Shown one piece after another: positions 61,385 through 64,000 of a DNA stretch of 64,000 bases. The stretch's first letter is position 1, and every line of letters begins with the position of its first letter. A program made the translations under genes and the position numbers. The stretch is from NCBI GenBank assembly GCA_019247715.1, contig JAFBAO010000104.1, forward strand, positions 20,931-84,930, in the 5' to 3' direction. The stretch comes from Caulobacteraceae bacterium (GTDB lineage Bacteria; Pseudomonadota; Alphaproteobacteria; Caulobacterales; Caulobacteraceae). The notes beneath the pieces were generated by a model that saw only the letters and a list, made by a program, of their open reading frames with translations, had not been told where the DNA came from and made no database searches.

Positions 61385-62761
61385 TCAGGCCTCGAAGATC
61401 TTGCCCGGGTTGAGGATGCCGCGGGGGTCCAGCGCCCGCTTCAGCGTCCGCATCAGGGCGATCTCCTCGGCCGAGCGTGACAGGGCCAGGAAATCGCGCT
61501 TCTGGAGGCCGACGCCGTGCTCGGCCGAGATCGAGCCGCCGATCGCCGCCAGCGGCCGGTAGATGCGCTCCTCCACCGCCCGGCGGACCTCGGGGCCGCC
61601 CGCCCCGACCCCGGCGATCAGGTGCAGGTTGCCGTCGCCCAGGTGGCCGAACACCATCAGGGTGAAGGCGGGCCAGCGCTCGGCGAGGCTGGCGCGGACC
61701 GCCGCCACATAGGCCTCCATGTCGGCGATCCCGAGGCTGACGTCGAAGGTGTAGATCGGCCGGTGGCGCGAGGTCTGGCCGACGTCGTCGCGCAGGGCCC
61801 ACATCTCGTCGCGCTCGGCCTGAGACTTGGCGATCGCCGCGTCGGCGATCTCGCCGGTCTCCAGCGCCTCCGTCAGCACCCGGAGGAAGCGCTCGGCGTC
61901 GGCTTCCCGATCGCCTCCGAGCGACTCCGTCAGCACGTAGTAGGGATGGCCCCATGGCAGGACCGGCCGGTTCGTCGCCGGCGCGCTGGTGACCAGCTGG
62001 TAGAAATCGGCCCACAGCACCTCGAAGGCCGAGAGCGCGCCGCCGAGGCCCTGTTCCAGGCGGCGCAGCAGCCGCGGCAGCTTCTCGAAGGCGTCCACCG
62101 CCAGGAAGGCGGTGTCCTGGCTGGCGGGCAGCGCGCGCAGGCGCAGCACCGCGCGGGTCACCACCCCCAGCGTCCCCTCGGTCCCGATGAACAGCTGCTT
62201 GAGGTCGTAGCCGGCGTTGTTCTTGATCAGCCGGTTCATCGACGAGACCACGGTTCCGTCCGCCAGCACCGCCTCCAGCCCCAGCACCATGTCGCGCATC
62301 ATCCCGAAGCGGATGACCCGGTTTCCTCCGGCGTTGGTGGCGATATTGCCGCCGATGGTGGCCGAGCCGCGCGCCCCGAGGTCCAGGGGGAACTGGCAGC
62401 CCTTCGCCTCCGCCGCCTCGCAGGCGCTCTGCAGGATGCAGCCTGCCTCCACCGTCATGGTTCCGCCGGCCGGATCGACCTCGAGGATGCGGTCCATCCG
62501 CTCCAGCGAGAGCGCCAGGGCGCCGTCCGCCTGCGCCCCTTCCACGAGGCCGGTCCTGCCGCCCCAGGCGGTCACCGGCTGGCCGGCGGCATGGGCGAGG
62601 CGCAGGATCGTCGAGACCTCGGCGGTGGACCTCGGGCGCACGACGGCGAGTGGCCGGCCGAGCCTCTGCCAGCGGCTTTGCGCCAGCGCCTCGGCCGCCT
62701 TGCCCTCCGCCACCGCGTCCGCGCCCAGCGCCGCCCTCAGCTCGGAGAGGAAATCGCTCAT
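61385..62761 (-). CDS. FAD-binding oxidase, D-lactate/glycolate dehydrogenase-like
   Basis: 458 residues of the VAO/PCMH fold. VTAWGGRTGLVEGAQ, LGARGSATIGGNIATNAGGNRVIRFGMMRDMVLGLEAVLADG bind FAD; the C-terminal FAD_oxidase_C part ends with GSISAEHGVGLQKRDFL. It oxidises D-2-hydroxy acids. The 2-hydroxyacid dehydrogenase at 56 kb could be functionally related. Convergent with the AtuA-like gene, 10 nt apart. Confidence 0.92.
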   Translation of the reverse strand: MSDFLSELRAALGADAVAEGKAAEALAQSRWQRLGRPLAVVRPRSTAEVSTILRLAHAAGQPVTAWGGRTGLVEGAQADGALALSLERMDRILEVDPAGGTMTVEAGCILQSACEAAEAKGCQFPLDLGARGSATIGGNIATNAGGNRVIRFGMMRDMVLGLEAVLADGTVVSSMNRLIKNNAGYDLKQLFIGTEGTLGVVTRAVLRLRALPASQDTAFLAVDAFEKLPRLLRRLEQGLGGALSAFEVLWADFYQLVTSAPATNRPVLPWGHPYYVLTESLGGDREADAERFLRVLTEALETGEIADAAIAKSQAERDEMWALRDDVGQTSRHRPIYTFDVSLGIADMEAYVAAVRASLAERWPAFTLMVFGHLGDGNLHLIAGVGAGGPEVRRAVEERIYRPLAAIGGSISAEHGVGLQKRDFLALSRSAEEIALMRTLKRALDPRGILNPGKIFEA

Positions 62762-62817
62762 GCGGGTCTTATAGACGAGCCGATCGTCGCCCTGAACCTA
62801 GCCAGGCCTGAGCCGTT

Positions 62818-62985
62818 CTAGTGTCCCGAGTCCGAAGCTCGCCAGTGGATGGGACGGGCGCCGAGCGAACTTCGGACTCGCTAAGGACACTGCCAAGACT
62901 TTGAATCTAGTCTGGTTTACGAATTTGAAGTTCGCTTCGACGTCCGCCTTATCAATCGAGCGAATTTCAAAATTCACCACACTAG
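62818..62985. repeat. Hairpin repeat, copy 3 (full two-module form)
   Basis: Module A 62818-62891: CGAGTCCGAAGCTCGC (62827-62842) pairs with GCGAACTTCGGACTCG (62865-62880), one G-T wobble; GANTC in both arms (GAGTC, GACTC); ends CTAGTGTCC and GGACACT. A 15-nt spacer with GAATC leads to module B 62907-62985: GAATTTGAAGTTCGC (62921-62935) pairs imperfectly with 62960-62975, ends CTAGTCTGG and CCACACTAG. Lies between divergent genes, 27 bp before the ATG at 63012. Confidence 0.85.
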
Positions 62986-63011
62986 AGGGCCCTTCACGAG
63001 GAAACGACATC

Positions 63012-63290
63012 ATGACCAAGGAAAAACGGCCCGAAGAGGCCAGGCACTTCACCGACGGCGCCGGCGGCGCCATGGCCGACGCGGCCCCCGAGGGGACGCC
63101 TCGCCGCGCGGACCACCGCCCCGACGCGCCCCACGCCAAGCCCGCCCCGGCCATCGCCAAGGACGAGAAGCCTGACCAGCTGGCCGAGAAGGAGGCCAAG
63201 AGCGAGGACCGCGAGGAAGCGCGCCTCGACGAGGGCATCGAGGAAAGCTTTCCGGCGAGCGACCCCACCAGCGCCCACCACATCACCTGA
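63012..63290 (+). CDS. Small charged protein with C-terminal ESFPASDPTS motif
   Basis: 92 residues, hydrophilic and probably disordered, ending ARLDEGIEESFPASDPTSAHHIT. This D-E-x3-ESFPASDP-x-S tail recurs in many short alphaproteobacterial proteins, but its function is not established. ACGAGGAAACG precedes the ATG. The repeat at 62818-62985 makes up nearly all of its upstream region, so its promoter must lie in or overlap the repeat. Confidence 0.75.
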   Translation: MTKEKRPEEARHFTDGAGGAMADAAPEGTPRRADHRPDAPHAKPAPAIAKDEKPDQLAEKEAKSEDREEARLDEGIEESFPASDPTSAHHIT

Positions 63291-63313
63291 GCCCCGAGGG
63301 GGGCCGCGCGGGC

Positions 63314-63856
63314 TCAGTTCGCCAGGGCCTTGTCCAGCGCCTCGGTAAGGCCGGCGTCGTCGGGGGCGACGTCGGGCGAGAAGCGGGCCACCACCTCGCC
63401 GTTGCGGCCGACCACGAACTTCTCGAAGTTCCACAGCACCTCGCCCGGCCCGCCGGTCTTGATGCCGAAGCCCTCCAGGCGCTTGCGCATGCCGTCGTCC
63501 CGCTCGGCCTTGGGCTTGGCCGTGGTCAGGGCCGCATAGAGCGGGTGCTGGCCGGGCCCCACCACGTCGATCTTCTCGAACAGCGGGAAGTCGACGCCGT
63601 AGGTGGTGCTGCAGAACTGGGCGATCTCGCTGTTGGTCCCCGGCTCCTGCTCGCGGAAATTGTTGGCCGGGAAGCCCAGCACCACCAGCCCCTCGCCCTT
63701 GCGGGACTGATAGAGCTTCTCCAGGCCCTCGTACTGGGGCGTGAGCCCGCATTTGGAGGCGACGTTCACCACCAGCAGCACCTTGCCCGCATAGTCCCGC
63801 AGCGAGGTCGCCACGCCACGGATGGTCTTGAGCGGAATATCAGCGAGCGCGGTCAT
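63314..63856 (-). CDS. Glutathione peroxidase
   Basis: 180 residues. Catalytic Cys in NVASKCGLTPQYEGLEKLY, Gln/Asn/Trp partners in FPANNFREQEPG and LWNFEKFVV. The FPCNQF resolving Cys is Ala, as in many bacterial members, so it should depend on glutathione rather than thioredoxin. ATG 63856 is preferred over 63877, which would add a non-conserved leader. It detoxifies peroxides in the cytosol. Confidence 0.92.
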   Translation of the reverse strand: MTALADIPLKTIRGVATSLRDYAGKVLLVVNVASKCGLTPQYEGLEKLYQSRKGEGLVVLGFPANNFREQEPGTNSEIAQFCSTTYGVDFPLFEKIDVVGPGQHPLYAALTTAKPKAERDDGMRKRLEGFGIKTGGPGEVLWNFEKFVVGRNGEVVARFSPDVAPDDAGLTEALDKALAN

Positions 63857-63944
63857 CCCAGTCCCCTCTAGCCCCACGCCGGGAGGGTGTACACCGGCTG
63901 CGGGGCGACCCTAGCACCCATCCGCCCATCCTCCGAATCGAGCC

Positions 63945-64000
63945 TCAGCGCGGCAGCGGCAGGCCACCCAAGGGGCGGCGGCCGATCTCCATCAGGCCGC
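63945..64000 (-). CDS. C-terminal end of an unidentified protein (cut by window edge)
   Basis: On the minus strand the last 17 codons read GLMEIGRRPLGGLPLPR then TGA at 63945-63947. G+C-rich codon use fits a real gene end, but no family can be recognised from so few residues. The 89 bp to the glutathione peroxidase start hold a likely promoter only. Confidence 0.3.
   Translation of the reverse strand, partial: GLMEIGRRPLGGLPLPR

Overview
The window looks like a chromosomal segment of a high-G+C alphaproteobacterium, most likely Caulobacterales (Phenylobacterium or a close relative). This is inferred from gene content: coq7-dsbB, the comF-grxC-nitrilase-DUF1178-TrmH block, ppiC-argJ-mutT, an isolated Flp pilin, many CoA-ester catabolism genes, TetR regulators, and intergenic repeats carrying GANTC (CcrM-type) sites. 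Codon use is uniformly G+C rich except in one inserted element.

Layout. 1-1.3 kb: coq7 (cut by the edge), dsbB-like and a DedA-like membrane protein. 1484-5016: an IS1-family element with 19-bp inverted ends and a perfect 8-bp target duplication; it carries five passenger genes besides the transposase. 5.0-6.8 kb: small genes, a MarR-like protein, tRNA-Leu(CAA) and a lipoprotein. 6.9-16.9 kb: a catabolic regulon in which a TetR gene sits between a fused CaiB CoA-transferase and an operon of zinc ribbon, HyuA, HyuB, APH-like kinase, GST and CMD protein. Two near-identical 21-bp operator-like sites overlap both outward promoters. 16.9-25.8 kb: a frameshifted marR, an RcnB-like remnant, a two-gene ABC transporter, a flavin monooxygenase, an enoyl-CoA hydratase, an MFS carrier and a TlpA-like thioredoxin.

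26-34.9 kb: XRE regulator, Sel1 protein, a surface-glycan/lipid-linked sugar group (GtrA, methyltransferase, GT2, large membrane protein), a TetR-ferredoxin-metallohydrolase module and a TPR protein. 34.9-39 kb: TPP riboswitch-thiC, then a FATP-type acyl-CoA synthetase and a DUF992 protein. 39-46.6 kb: housekeeping operons on the minus strand with 4-nt ATGA/GTGA/CTGA overlaps; two genes seem to start at CTG. 46.7-51.5 kb: MaoC, two enoyl-CoA hydratases, SCP-x thiolase and DUF35, resembling a side-chain beta-oxidation module. 51.6-64 kb: lactonase-like MBL, MFS exporter, MBL-rhodanese, Ddn-like protein, 2-hydroxyacid dehydrogenase, TetR with a well-formed double operator, two acyltransferases, an AtuA-like protein, FAD oxidase and glutathione peroxidase.

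The most interesting non-genic signal is a family of bipartite hairpin repeats (31.1, 55.3 and 62.8 kb) whose arms keep pairing and keep GANTC sites while the bases change; their outer ends resemble the inverted repeat of the IS1-like element. The most interesting genic signal is the TetR-linked HyuAB/kinase/CoA-transferase regulon. No CRISPR array, rRNA, phage or obvious defence system was seen.
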